Source: Flavobacterium gelidicaeli (GTDB lineage Bacteria > Bacteroidota > Bacteroidia > Flavobacteriales > Flavobacteriaceae). Taken from it: DNA of 64,000 nucleotides. Position 1 is the first letter of the stretch, and every line of letters begins with the position of its first letter. A program made the position numbers and the translations under genes. The notes below the pieces were generated by a model. That model saw nothing but the letters and a program-made list of their open reading frames with translations, did not search any database and was not told the origin of the DNA. Shown in pieces: positions 42,919 to 51,738 of the stretch. The stretch is from positions 124,001 through 188,000 of the forward strand of contig NZ_JABSNK010000002.1 in the NCBI RefSeq assembly GCF_013294005.1, read 5' to 3'.

Positions 42919-42926
42919 TATATTTG
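42919..42926 (+). promoter_or_regulatory. Candidate -7 box upstream of the TIG lipoprotein
   Basis: TATATTTG fits TAnnTTTG but lies 113 nt before the ATG at 43040. The leader would hold the palindrome-like AACCATTT...ATGGTT at 42951-42967. Confidence 0.35.
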
Positions 42927-43039
42927 ATTACTTATTTGCTCAAATTAAAACAACCATTTAAAATGGTTAATTCACTCATTCCTTCATTGTTATTATAAAA
43001 TATTGTTACTTTGCCAAAAATTAACAACATTTTTATCTT

Positions 43040-44365
43040 ATGAAAAAAACAGTATTTCTGAGTTTATTGGTAGTAGTTGGATTATTTATTTCCTGTTCAA
43101 CCGAAGATCCAATAAAGGACGATCAAGAGCCTCAAATAAAATTATCCCCTATTACAATAACCTCATTAACCTCAGACTTTTTGTACGCTGGAGAAACTCT
43201 AGAGATTGGAGGAACAAATTTTGCAAATAAAGACTTTCCTACTAAAATTTTTATTAATGATATTGAAGTAGCGCCAAAGCAACTTTTAAATACATTCATT
43301 CAAATAATACTTCCTGAAAATCAAAAAACTGGTAACAATACCTTAAAAATTCAAATAAATCAGGTAAGTAGCCAGATAATTAATTTCTACACCTTGTCAA
43401 AGGGGTGGAATAAACTAGAAATTTTTGGCGATCGCGATGTTATTAATTCGTCTTTATTTGACGACAGTAAAACCTTTTTCTCCTTTGTAGATGATAATCC
43501 TGCAGCAAATACATTTAACGGTCAATGTAAAAAAATACTTCCATCGAATTCTGGGTATAAAGAGACACTAATTTCTAACGCAGGAAGTTACGGTGCTTTC
43601 AAAATGTTTAACGAAAAAATCGGTGTTCGGACGAACTCCATTGCTGCTTTTTATACCAATAATGGTTTTGAAAATCAAAATGACATAGTTATTGAACGTG
43701 CATTTAGTCCTGAAATTAACGGCCTAAGAATTGCCAATCTAGATGCTAACAGTTCAATTGTATACACTTTGATAGGAAGCCAAATTTACACAGCCAACAA
43801 TGGGCAAACAGTGATAAAAAATAATCCGCCAACATGGGCCACAAGGACCAATCTTAATTCTACTAACGTTAGGTATAGTGCTACAAGCTTCAGTAAATCT
43901 GTTTCTGATAATAAATACTATCAATTAGGGCTCATATATGACACAAAAACATATGGAACCAATGTGGTAAAAAATGTGGTAATGGAATCGGAAACTGGAT
44001 ATAGTGACTGGGCTGTAAAGGATACTATTTCCAATAGAGAAATCAATATCTCCTCTAATTTTAAATTTTTTGATATAAACAAAATTTATTCCATCAATGT
44101 AATAGACAAAAAACTCGTTGAATCAAATGACCAATTAAAGACCTGGAAAGTTATTAAAAATAATGCTGAAGCTATTTTTTTAAGATCTACCACTACATGG
44201 TACATACAATCGGAAAACAAATTATTTGTTACTGCAGATGCGGGTGTGACTTGGAATTTAGAATTAGAACTTCCACTAGGCGCAGTAATTAATGACATAT
44301 CATTTTCAAAAAATAAAATAATAATTTCCGGAAAAAAAGGATTGTTATATTTAAAATTAGAATAA
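43040..44365 (+). CDS. IPT/TIG-domain surface lipoprotein
   Basis: A 441-residue predicted lipoprotein: signal peptide MKKTVFLSLLVVVGLFISC with lipobox FISC (Cys19), an acidic linker after the cysteine (STEDPIKDDQEP, typical of surface export in Bacteroidota), one IPT/TIG immunoglobulin-like domain (about 38-120, 'YAGETLEIGGTNF'), and then about 300 residues that look like a beta-propeller ('LFVTADAGVTWNLELELP' is a BNR/Asp-box-type blade). Function unknown; perhaps a surface adhesin or binding protein. Confidence 0.72.
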   Translation: MKKTVFLSLLVVVGLFISCSTEDPIKDDQEPQIKLSPITITSLTSDFLYAGETLEIGGTNFANKDFPTKIFINDIEVAPKQLLNTFIQIILPENQKTGNNTLKIQINQVSSQIINFYTLSKGWNKLEIFGDRDVINSSLFDDSKTFFSFVDDNPAANTFNGQCKKILPSNSGYKETLISNAGSYGAFKMFNEKIGVRTNSIAAFYTNNGFENQNDIVIERAFSPEINGLRIANLDANSSIVYTLIGSQIYTANNGQTVIKNNPPTWATRTNLNSTNVRYSATSFSKSVSDNKYYQLGLIYDTKTYGTNVVKNVVMESETGYSDWAVKDTISNREINISSNFKFFDINKIYSINVIDKKLVESNDQLKTWKVIKNNAEAIFLRSTTTWYIQSENKLFVTADAGVTWNLELELPLGAVINDISFSKNKIIISGKKGLLYLKLE

Positions 44366-44390
44366 TTTTTTCTTGTTAATGTAAGTAATT

Positions 44391-44430
44391 AAAAAAAGGG
44401 GTGTAGTCTAAAAACTGTACCCCTTTTTTT
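44391..44430. terminator. Bidirectional intrinsic terminator
   Basis: GGGGT-x-TAGT and ACT-x-TACCCC form the stem, flanked by A7 and T7 tracts. It serves the lipoprotein gene (plus) and mfd (minus). Confidence 0.85.
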
Positions 44431-44450
44431 AATTATATATTGAAACTATA

Positions 44451-47400
44451 TTAATCTTGATTTCCTCTTAACATTTCCATCAACTCTAGCGCTCTTCGAG
44501 TTGATTTTACATTCTCAAAAGTCAATAGCAAACGAAGACCATTTGGAGTTTGTTTTTCTTTCATTTTACAAATATCAGTGTGTTTTTGCACAAACTCTAA
44601 CACTGCTCTAAAACGTTTTGATTGATAATAAGCTGATTGTTGATCAGATACAAAATAGCAAATCATCTTACCTTGTTTCATCACTAACTTTTCAATCCCA
44701 ACACGGCTAGCAATCCATTTTATTCGAATGCTATTCATTAAAGCAATCGCTCGTGGCGGCATAGCTCCAAATCTATCAATCAATTTTACTTGGAACGCTT
44801 TTAAATCTTCTTCGTTTTTAATCGATCCTAACTCATTATACAAGTTCAATCGCTCACTAATATTATTAATGTACTCATCTGAAAATAATAGCTCAAAGTC
44901 AGTATCAATTTGAAGGTCTTTTACATATTCCTTGGTCTCAATATCATTCTCTGTAGGATATAAATCCTTGAACTCATTTTCTTTTAATTCTTCAATGGCT
45001 TCATTTAGAATTTTTTGATAGGTATCAAATCCAATCTCGTTAATAAAACCAGACTGTTCACCACCTAATAAATCTCCTGCACCACGAATCTCTAAATCCT
45101 TCATGGCAATATTAAAACCGCTTCCTAGTTCGCTAAATTGTTCTAACGCTTGAATACGTTTTCTAGCATCATCAGTCATTGCAGAGTACGGTGGACAAAT
45201 GAAATAACAAAATGCTTTTTTATTGCTACGCCCTACACGTCCACGCATTTGATGCAAATCAGACAATCCAAAATTATTGGCGTTATTGATAAAAATGGTA
45301 TTCGCATTAGGAACATCTAGCCCACTTTCGATGATTGTTGTCGCTACCAGAACATCAAATTCTCCGTTCATGAAAGCCAACATCAATTCTTCTAACTTTT
45401 TACCTTCCATTTGGCCGTGGCCAATTCCCACTCTTGCATTTGGCACCAATCGCTGAATCATTCCTGCTACTTCCTTGATGTTTTCTATTCTGTTATTGAT
45501 AAAGAAAACTTGTCCGTTACGCTGAATTTCATACGAAATAGCATCCCGAATCATCTCTTCACTAAAACCTACCACATTGGTCTCAATAGGATAACGGTTG
45601 GGTGGCGGAGTTGTAATTACTGACAAATCGCGCGCTGCCATTAAGGAAAACTGCAACGTTCTTGGTATAGGTGTTGCTGTTAACGTCAACGTATCCACAT
45701 TAGCAGCTATTGTTTTTAATTTGTCTTTTACGTTGACACCAAATTTTTGTTCCTCATCTACAATTAGCAAACCTAAATCTTTAAAAACGACATTTTTGTT
45801 TACCAATTGATGCGTCCCAATAACGATATCTAATTTTCCTTCGGCTAATAATTTAAGTGTTTCTGCTTTTTGTTTGGCAGTTCTAAAACGGTTTAAATAC
45901 CCAATAGAAACTGGCATGTCTTTTAAACGTTCTGTAAAAGTTCTATAATGTTGGTATGCTAAAATTGTAGTTGGTACTAAAATGGCCACTTGTTTACTGT
46001 TATCTACCGCTTTAAAAGCAGCACGAATAGCCACCTCAGTTTTTCCAAAACCTACATCTCCACAAACCAATCGATCCATTGGACGATCACTTTCCATATC
46101 CGCTTTTACCTCAGCGGTAGACTTGGTTTGATCAGGGGTATCTTCGTAGATAAACGAACTTTCCAACTCGTTTTGTAAATAACTATCTGGCGCAAATTGA
46201 AAGCCTTTATCCAATCGTCTTTTGGCGTAAAGCTGAATTAAATTGAATGCCACATTCTTAACTCTAGCTTTGGTTTTTTGTTTTAAAGTTTTCCAAGCAG
46301 CTGAGCCTAATTTATAAATCTTGGGTGGTGTGCCGTCTTTACCAGTGTATTTAGAAATTTTATGTAGCGAGTGAATACTCACATACACAATATCATTATC
46401 AGCATAAACAAGTTTAATAGTTTCTTGAGTTTTACCTTCAACATCTATTTTCTGTAAACCTCCAAAACGACCAATTCCGTGGTCAATATGCGTCACATAA
46501 TCCCCCACTGACAAAGTTGTTAATTCCTTTAAAGTGATATTCTGTTTCTTAGAATACCCGTTTTTAATATTGAATTTATGGTAACGCTCAAAAATTTGGT
46601 GATCCGTGTAACAAGTAATTTGACTTTCTGAATCAATAAATCCTTGATACAAAGGCATTACAACGGTATGATATTGTTTTCGTATATTTTCAGAATTAGC
46701 TTCGTCTAAAGTTTCAAAAATATCATGAAATCTTTTGGCCTGAGCTTCATTCGAACAGAACAAATAATTATTAAAACCATTAAAGTGATTTTCATTCAAA
46801 TTATTCAATAACAAGTCAAATTGTTTATTGAAAGACGGTTGCGGCTGAATATGATATTCGAATTTTTTTGTAGTTCTAAAAATCGCTTTCGAGCCAAATT
46901 CAACCACCGAAAAATCTACGGCTCGCTTTATAAAAGCAGGCTGGTTAAGAAAAAGCTGTTCTGGGGATGCGTGTTTGATCTCTTTAGATAATTTTTCAAA
47001 AGCTTCTTCGGCTTTAGCAAAATGTTTGTCTAATTGTCCTAATAAATCCTCAGTGTTTTGGATAAAAAGAACTGTTTTCTCAGAGATATAATCCAAGAAA
47101 CTTTCTCTATTTTCTTGAAAAACTTTATTTTCTACATTAGGAATAATCGTGATTTTTTTCTGAATTTGGATCGACAACTGTGTCGCTACATCAAAACTTC
47201 GAATACTATCTACTTCGTTACCAAAAAACTCTATTCGGTACGGATTATCATTCGAAAATGAAAACACATCCACAATTCCTCCACGAACAGAAAACTCTCC
47301 AGGTTCAGTGATAAAATCGACTCTTTTAAATTCATATTCGAATAACACTTCATTGATAAAATCAATCGAAATCTTATCGCCTGTAGCGACCTTAAGCGTA

Positions 47401-47825
47401 TTTTTCTCTAAATCTTTGCGGGTAACTACTTTTTCAAAAAGTGCTTCAGGATAAGTAACAATTACTGCAGGTTTTTTACGAGAATTAATGCGATTAAGCA
47501 CCTCAGCACGCAATAAAACATTGGCATTGTCCGTATCTTCAATTTGGTACGGACGGCGGTAAGAACCGGGATAAAACAATACATCTTTATCGCCTATCAT
47601 TTGCTCTAAATCGTTCAAATAATAAGCGGCTTCCTCCTTATTGTTTAAAACAATTAGAAAAGGATTTTCGGCTTTAGTAAATAAAGCGTGTATTACATAT
47701 GAAGTTGCGGACCCTAACAAACCGCTAAGGTGCATTTTTACGCCAGTATTTTCATTTAACTGCGCTGCAATTTGCAACGTTTTTGGCGATTTATCGTAGG
47801 TATTATATAAAACTTTTTTACTCAA
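44451..47825 (-). CDS. mfd: Transcription-repair coupling factor Mfd
   Basis: A 1124-residue SF2 translocase that removes stalled RNA polymerase and recruits UvrA. Domain order: UvrB-like N-terminal region (about 1-330), RNA-polymerase-interacting CarD-like domain ('LSVGDYVTHIDHGIGRF', about 440-500), helicase with Walker A 'GDVGFGKTE', DEEQ box 'VDEEQKFG', 'TLTATPIPRTL', motif VI 'MRGRVGRSNK', and the TRCF C-terminal domain. The start used is a TTG that overlaps the upstream lipoprotein stop by 8 nt; the next in-frame ATG would remove 30 residues of conserved-looking sequence. Confidence 0.95.
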   Translation of the reverse strand: MSKKVLYNTYDKSPKTLQIAAQLNENTGVKMHLSGLLGSATSYVIHALFTKAENPFLIVLNNKEEAAYYLNDLEQMIGDKDVLFYPGSYRRPYQIEDTDNANVLLRAEVLNRINSRKKPAVIVTYPEALFEKVVTRKDLEKNTLKVATGDKISIDFINEVLFEYEFKRVDFITEPGEFSVRGGIVDVFSFSNDNPYRIEFFGNEVDSIRSFDVATQLSIQIQKKITIIPNVENKVFQENRESFLDYISEKTVLFIQNTEDLLGQLDKHFAKAEEAFEKLSKEIKHASPEQLFLNQPAFIKRAVDFSVVEFGSKAIFRTTKKFEYHIQPQPSFNKQFDLLLNNLNENHFNGFNNYLFCSNEAQAKRFHDIFETLDEANSENIRKQYHTVVMPLYQGFIDSESQITCYTDHQIFERYHKFNIKNGYSKKQNITLKELTTLSVGDYVTHIDHGIGRFGGLQKIDVEGKTQETIKLVYADNDIVYVSIHSLHKISKYTGKDGTPPKIYKLGSAAWKTLKQKTKARVKNVAFNLIQLYAKRRLDKGFQFAPDSYLQNELESSFIYEDTPDQTKSTAEVKADMESDRPMDRLVCGDVGFGKTEVAIRAAFKAVDNSKQVAILVPTTILAYQHYRTFTERLKDMPVSIGYLNRFRTAKQKAETLKLLAEGKLDIVIGTHQLVNKNVVFKDLGLLIVDEEQKFGVNVKDKLKTIAANVDTLTLTATPIPRTLQFSLMAARDLSVITTPPPNRYPIETNVVGFSEEMIRDAISYEIQRNGQVFFINNRIENIKEVAGMIQRLVPNARVGIGHGQMEGKKLEELMLAFMNGEFDVLVATTIIESGLDVPNANTIFINNANNFGLSDLHQMRGRVGRSNKKAFCYFICPPYSAMTDDARKRIQALEQFSELGSGFNIAMKDLEIRGAGDLLGGEQSGFINEIGFDTYQKILNEAIEELKENEFKDLYPTENDIETKEYVKDLQIDTDFELLFSDEYINNISERLNLYNELGSIKNEEDLKAFQVKLIDRFGAMPPRAIALMNSIRIKWIASRVGIEKLVMKQGKMICYFVSDQQSAYYQSKRFRAVLEFVQKHTDICKMKEKQTPNGLRLLLTFENVKSTRRALELMEMLRGNQD

Positions 47826-48420
47826 CTCTAGGTAAATTTGGATCTATTGGATCATTAGGAATTGCGCGTGACACATCCATCATTTTCTTTAATTCTGATT
47901 CGCCTTCTTCAACTGGAATTTTGCTTTTTACCACAATTTTATCCATTTGTCTCTGCAAAGAAGCCAACTCATTGTTTATTTCAGGGATTACTTTGACTAC
48001 TTTATCATCAGCAATATTATCTAAATGAATGTATAAATCCAATAACCTAATTTTTGTAATCAAAGTTGCAATGCGACTCTTAATTTGTGGCTGGTTGAAT
48101 TGCTCGGGTATATTGACATTTAGGGCAATTGCTTTTTTAGATAGTGCCGCAGCTTTTTGCTGAAAAGCGCCAATAGTTTTCTTAGGCTTTAGACTTAGTT
48201 CATTTAGTAAACTACGTAATTCTGTCCAATCTCCTACACTTTCCTCAGCAGTTTTATTGATAGGTGTATCGTAAAAAACCCATCCTTTATTGATATTTGA
48301 GAACAGCAGTTCTTTCTTTTTTAATTCTTTTTCATTCTCAGCAAGCCTTTTTTGGCTATCATCTTTGCAGGAAGCAAATAAAACGAGCAGTAAAAAAGTA
48401 TATATTATTTTAAATTTCAT
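47818..48420 (-). CDS. Lipoprotein of unknown function upstream of mfd
   Basis: A 200-residue predicted lipoprotein: MKFKIIYTFLLLVLFASC with lipobox FASC (Cys18), then a mostly helical mature part (coiled-coil-like 'QKRLAENEKELKKKELL' right after the cysteine). No known family. Its stop overlaps the mfd start by 8 nt (translational coupling), although no functional link is evident. The ATG at 48420 was chosen because an in-frame GTG 9 nt upstream lies at or before the likely transcript start. Confidence 0.78.
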   Translation of the reverse strand: MKFKIIYTFLLLVLFASCKDDSQKRLAENEKELKKKELLFSNINKGWVFYDTPINKTAEESVGDWTELRSLLNELSLKPKKTIGAFQQKAAALSKKAIALNVNIPEQFNQPQIKSRIATLITKIRLLDLYIHLDNIADDKVVKVIPEINNELASLQRQMDKIVVKSKIPVEEGESELKKMMDVSRAIPNDPIDPNLPRVE

Positions 48421-48438
48421 AGAGATCACATTGAACTA

Positions 48439-48446
48439 CAAAGTTA
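48439..48446 (-). promoter_or_regulatory. -7 box of the lipoprotein-mfd operon
   Basis: TAACTTTG on the minus strand fits TAnnTTTG and predicts a leader of about 12 nt before the ATG at 48420. Confidence 0.55.
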
Positions 48447-48610
48447 CAAAGTAATTTATAAATAAAGATTTGAAAATTCAAATTACCATTCATTTGTATT
48501 TGGTACATTTTTATTAGCATAAATGCCAAAATAATAATTATTAAACACTCCTTTTAAGGCTTTGAATTAACTATTAATAAACCGTTAATCACTCTTATGA
48601 ATTATTTACG

Positions 48611-48626
48611 AAAACGTTACCTTTGC
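48611..48626 (+). promoter_or_regulatory. Threonine dehydrogenase promoter with AACGTT half-palindrome
   Basis: The -7 box TACCTTTG (48619-48626) is 20 nt before the ATG at 48646. It is overlapped at its left end by GAAAACGTT (48611-48619), the same nine bases found in the gdhA leader palindrome. Confidence 0.5.
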
Positions 48627-48645
48627 TTTTTAAATTCTATTTATT

Positions 48646-49593
48646 ATGAGTACAAAAATATTAATTATTGGGGCATGCGGACAAATAGGAACCGAATTAA
48701 CTCGCTCGCTCAGGGAAATACACGGAACCGAAAATGTGATTGCATCTGACATTCGTAAATTAAATATTGACGTGGTTAATTCAGGTCCGTTTGAAGTAAT
48801 AAATGCTTTAGATTTTAATCAAATCGAACATTTAGTAGAAGTTCATCAAATTACTGATGTCTACTTAATGGCGGCGCTACTTTCGGCAACTGCTGAGAAG
48901 AATCCTGCTTTTGCATGGGATTTGAATATGAATTCGCTGTTTCACGTTTTAAATTTGGCGAAAGCCGGAAAAATAAAAAAAATATTCTGGCCGTCAAGTA
49001 TTGCTGTTTTTGGCCCTACTACACCTAAAGAAAATACCCAACAATATACCATCATGGAACCGTCTACCGTTTACGGAATTAGCAAACAAGCAGGAGAAAG
49101 ATGGTGCGAATACTACCATAATATCTTTGGCGTGGATGTAAGAAGCATCCGTTATCCTGGCTTAATTAGCTGGTCATCTCCTCCTGGTGGTGGGACTACA
49201 GATTATGCGGTAGATATTTATCACAAGGCTTTGGCCGATAAAACGTATGAGTGTTTCTTATCATCAGAGACTAAAATGCCTATGATGTACATGGATGATG
49301 CTATTGCTGCAACGATAAAAATTATGGAAGCACCAATTGAAGAAATCAAAATTCACTCGTCATACAATCTGGCTGCAATGAGTTTTACACCGACAGAAAT
49401 CGCTGCAGAAATTAAAAAACACATACCTGACTTTACAATTACTTATGAGCCAGACTTTCGTCAAAAAATTGCTGACAGCTGGCCTGCAAGCATCGATGAC
49501 AGTAACGCTCGAGCAGACTGGGGATGGAAACATCAATTTGATCTCGAATCGATGACTAAAGATATGCTAGAGAATTTGAGTAAAAGTATTTAA
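48646..49593 (+). CDS. L-threonine 3-dehydrogenase, GalE-like SDR type
   Basis: A 315-residue extended SDR: cofactor motif 'IIGACGQIGTEL' at residues 6-17, catalytic YxxxK in 'TVYGISKQAGERW', and 'RYPGLISWSSPPGGGTTDYAV' matching the substrate loop of the GalE-like threonine dehydrogenase known from Flavobacterium frigidimaris and from archaea. It oxidises L-threonine to 2-amino-3-ketobutyrate with NAD. Monocistronic, with its own promoter and a strong terminator. Confidence 0.9.
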   Translation: MSTKILIIGACGQIGTELTRSLREIHGTENVIASDIRKLNIDVVNSGPFEVINALDFNQIEHLVEVHQITDVYLMAALLSATAEKNPAFAWDLNMNSLFHVLNLAKAGKIKKIFWPSSIAVFGPTTPKENTQQYTIMEPSTVYGISKQAGERWCEYYHNIFGVDVRSIRYPGLISWSSPPGGGTTDYAVDIYHKALADKTYECFLSSETKMPMMYMDDAIAATIKIMEAPIEEIKIHSSYNLAAMSFTPTEIAAEIKKHIPDFTITYEPDFRQKIADSWPASIDDSNARADWGWKHQFDLESMTKDMLENLSKSI

Positions 49594-49599
49594 AATACA

Positions 49600-49637
49600 A
49601 AATGCCGCAAAATTTAGGTTTTGCGGCATTTATTTTT
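49600..49637 (+). terminator. Intrinsic terminator of the threonine dehydrogenase gene
   Basis: AATGCCGCAAAA (49601-49612) and TTTTGCGGCATT (49619-49630) form a 12-bp stem followed by a T-rich tail. Confidence 0.85.
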
Positions 49638-49699
49638 AGGGATTCCTAAAAAATTGTTTTTTAATTAACTATGACAAAACATAGTACTATTTTTCTCTC

Positions 49700-50176
49700 T
49701 TAAAAAGTAGAATATATCCAATAAACTTCATGCTTTAGCAGCGTATTTTTATTAGTTTTTTCTAATACATAAATTTTAAAGTATGCACTAAAATCAGTTA
49801 CCGGATACAGTATTGGATTTTTTAACTTCATTTTCCTTTCCTCTATTTGCTTTTTTTCCTTATAAAACTGATATGCTTTTTCTTGTAAGTCCTTTGATTT
49901 ACTTATTGTGAATTTTGTTTGATCAGTAATACAGGAATCTAATTTATCGATTCTAGAATCAAAAATAAATGTTTCTCCTCCCATATAAAAATAAGTTTTA
50001 TTATCAACTTCCTTTTTAACATCTCCCGTAGAACTATCAAAAAGTACATATTTCACGGGTTTCTTATACTTACTTCCGCCTTTATAAAAGTTGAAAAAAT
50101 CGCTATTTCTAGATTGCCCAAATATGGAAAATGAAATACATACTATTAAAATAAAAAATATTCTTTTCTTGATTAT
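49700..50176 (-). pseudogene. Small secreted protein gene lacking a normal start codon
   Basis: The reading frame is open from a TAA at 50197-50195 down to 49700. It encodes a typical signal peptide (IIKKRIFFILIVC ... IFGQS) and a 130-odd-residue mature part (DFFNFYKGGSKYKKPVKYVLFD ... KHEVYWIYSTF in short spans). No ATG, GTG or TTG occurs before the signal peptide: the codon where the initiator is expected (50176-50174) is ATA. The only ordinary start, a GTG at 50056, lies after the signal peptide and would give a 118-residue protein without it. Either an unusual start is used, or the gene has decayed. No promoter box is seen, and a repeat borders it at 50220. Function unknown. Confidence 0.55.
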
Positions 50177-50219
50177 TTGCAGTTTGATGGTCCATTATAA
50201 AAACTATCATTAGCTAACC

Positions 50220-50270
50220 CGATAGCGCGGATATGTCACACAAACGATAGCGCGGAATTACATTCCGTGT
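50220..50270. repeat. REP-like GATAGCGCGG repeat pair
   Basis: CGATAGCGCGGA occurs twice in direct orientation (50220-50231 and 50245-50256). The second copy runs into a hairpin, CGCGGAAT-TAC-ATTCCGTG (50251-50269, one G-U pair). The G+C-rich repeat stands out in an AT-rich intergenic region and resembles, from memory, dispersed REP-like sequences of Bacteroidota. Confidence 0.6.
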
Positions 50271-50537
50271 CCACACAGTTCATCAAAAATCTAAAACAAA
50301 TCCAGTACTACAACGTCGAAGTCATTGTCTAAAGCTGCATAATTTCTAGCAGAACGATATTAATCCTTTAGTTATAAAATAAGCATGATCTGTTATTTTT
50401 GCTTTATATTTAGTGGACATTTTTTATTTAAAAATACAACAAAAGATACAAATAAAACAATCTTATAGCTTTGTTTTATTTGTAGGGATTCCTTTTTTAA
50501 AAAATGCGACTTTTAACCACATTACCTTACTACTTTT
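50271..50537. other. Gene-free region between the repeat and the lacI-type gene
   Basis: No coding frame of convincing length. It contains a perfect 14-bp hairpin (see the terminator entry) and otherwise AT-rich sequence without recognised features. Confidence 0.5.
50447..50484 (-). terminator. Hairpin downstream of the LacI regulator
   Basis: TACAAATAAAACAA (50447-50460) and its exact complement at 50471-50484 form a 14-bp stem with a 10-nt loop. The T-tract on the minus strand is interrupted, so it is a probable but not classical terminator. Confidence 0.5.
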
Positions 50538-51578
50538 TTATTTTAATTTTCGTTTAGGAGATTTAAAAGTAGATCCACGAACGATAAGGTTTGTTTTTAT
50601 TTCAATTGTTTTGTAGTTGATAACGGTATCGCTATTTATTTCATCTATTAAATATTTGATAGCTACTTCTCCAATCCTATTTCCAGGTTGATCGATCGTT
50701 GTCAGCTTAGGACTTATTATTGTGGAATAAACCGAATTACTAAATCCCACAACTGCAATGTCCTCTGGGATTTTTATTTTGTTTTTCTTTAATACTTGCA
50801 TCGCACCTATTCCCGCTTCATCAGTGATAGCAAATATTCCGTCGGGCTTGTGCTGTAACCCTACTAACACTTTCGCAAGTTTTTTACCTTCTTCGATAGT
50901 GACACTGTCGCAACTCATAATTAAACTTTCATCTAGTTCTATTTGATGCTTTTTTAAAGCCTTCAGATATCCTGCAAATCGCTTTTCGGACAGAATAGAA
51001 CTTTCGGTTTCCTTAATAATGGCAATTCTTTTTTTACCAATATTAATTAAATGGTCCACCGCTTTAAAGGCGGCTTCTTCGTCATCAATAACAATTTGCG
51101 TACAAGGTACTTTTGCCGATACTCTATCAAATAATATTAACGGAATATGCTGCATCATCTGCAAAATATCATCAACATCAGTATTTTTTTTTACTAAGGA
51201 CAATAGAACTCCGTCAACGCCAAATTGCACCATCGTTTCTAGCAGTTCCGCTTGTTTTTGTTCATTATTAAAGGATTCACATATAATAACCTTGTACCCA
51301 TTTAAGTCAGCATTATAAATAATTCCTTTTAAGAGTGTTGCCGTGAATTGATGCTCGATGTTAGGAATAATAACACCAATTATATTTGATTTATGGGATC
51401 GAAAACCTTTCGCAAACAAGTTGGGAGCATACTTAACTTTGATTGCGTGCGCTTTTACCTTCTCTTTTGTCTCATTGCTGATATCAACATGGTCATTTAG
51501 TGCACGAGAAACCGTTGAAATAGATAATCCTAATTCAAAAGCCATTTTTTTTAGAGTAACAATATTTTTTTTGCGCAT
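50538..51578 (-). CDS. LacI-family transcriptional regulator of the hexosyl-glycerate locus
   Basis: A 346-residue LacI/GalR regulator: N-terminal HTH with 'TLKKMAFELGLSISTVSRALN' (about residues 8-28) and hinge 'YAPNLFAKGFRS', then a periplasmic-binding-protein-like sensor ('GVIIPNIEHQFTATLLKGI', 'GVDGVLLSL', 'FDRVS', 'AITDEAGIGAM', 'TTIDQPGNRIGEVA'). It is divergent from the TonB receptor of the catabolic locus; two abutting operators lie in between, one covering the -33 of its own promoter. This fits a repressor of both transcription units released by substrate or a derived sugar. Inducer unknown. Confidence 0.9.
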   Translation of the reverse strand: MRKKNIVTLKKMAFELGLSISTVSRALNDHVDISNETKEKVKAHAIKVKYAPNLFAKGFRSHKSNIIGVIIPNIEHQFTATLLKGIIYNADLNGYKVIICESFNNEQKQAELLETMVQFGVDGVLLSLVKKNTDVDDILQMMQHIPLILFDRVSAKVPCTQIVIDDEEAAFKAVDHLINIGKKRIAIIKETESSILSEKRFAGYLKALKKHQIELDESLIMSCDSVTIEEGKKLAKVLVGLQHKPDGIFAITDEAGIGAMQVLKKNKIKIPEDIAVVGFSNSVYSTIISPKLTTIDQPGNRIGEVAIKYLIDEINSDTVINYKTIEIKTNLIVRGSTFKSPKRKLK

Positions 51579-51596
51579 TTTTTACGGATATAATAG

Positions 51597-51626
51597 TAAA
51601 AGTACTAATTTTAATTTAATCGCAAA
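51597..51626 (-). promoter_or_regulatory. Promoter of the lacI-type gene
   Basis: -33 TTTG (51626-51623), 18-nt spacer, -7 TACTTTTA (51604-51597, one base off consensus). The -33 lies inside the left operator. Confidence 0.5.
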
Positions 51627-51645
51627 CGTTTCCGCAAACGTTTGC
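51622..51645. promoter_or_regulatory. Two abutting LacI-type operators
   Basis: GCAAACGTTTCC (51622-51633) and GCAAACGTTTGC (51634-51645) lie end to end. The second is a perfect 12-bp palindrome with the central CG that LacI/GalR proteins use; the first differs only in its last part. They sit in the divergent region and overlap the lacI -33. Confidence 0.75.
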
Positions 51646-51738
51646 ATTAGTTTTTAATGAATTTTCAGTATCTAAAACATTGAATGTGATATAACTTAGC
51701 CTAAATATCAAACCAAAATTAATTTAATTCTAACCAAA

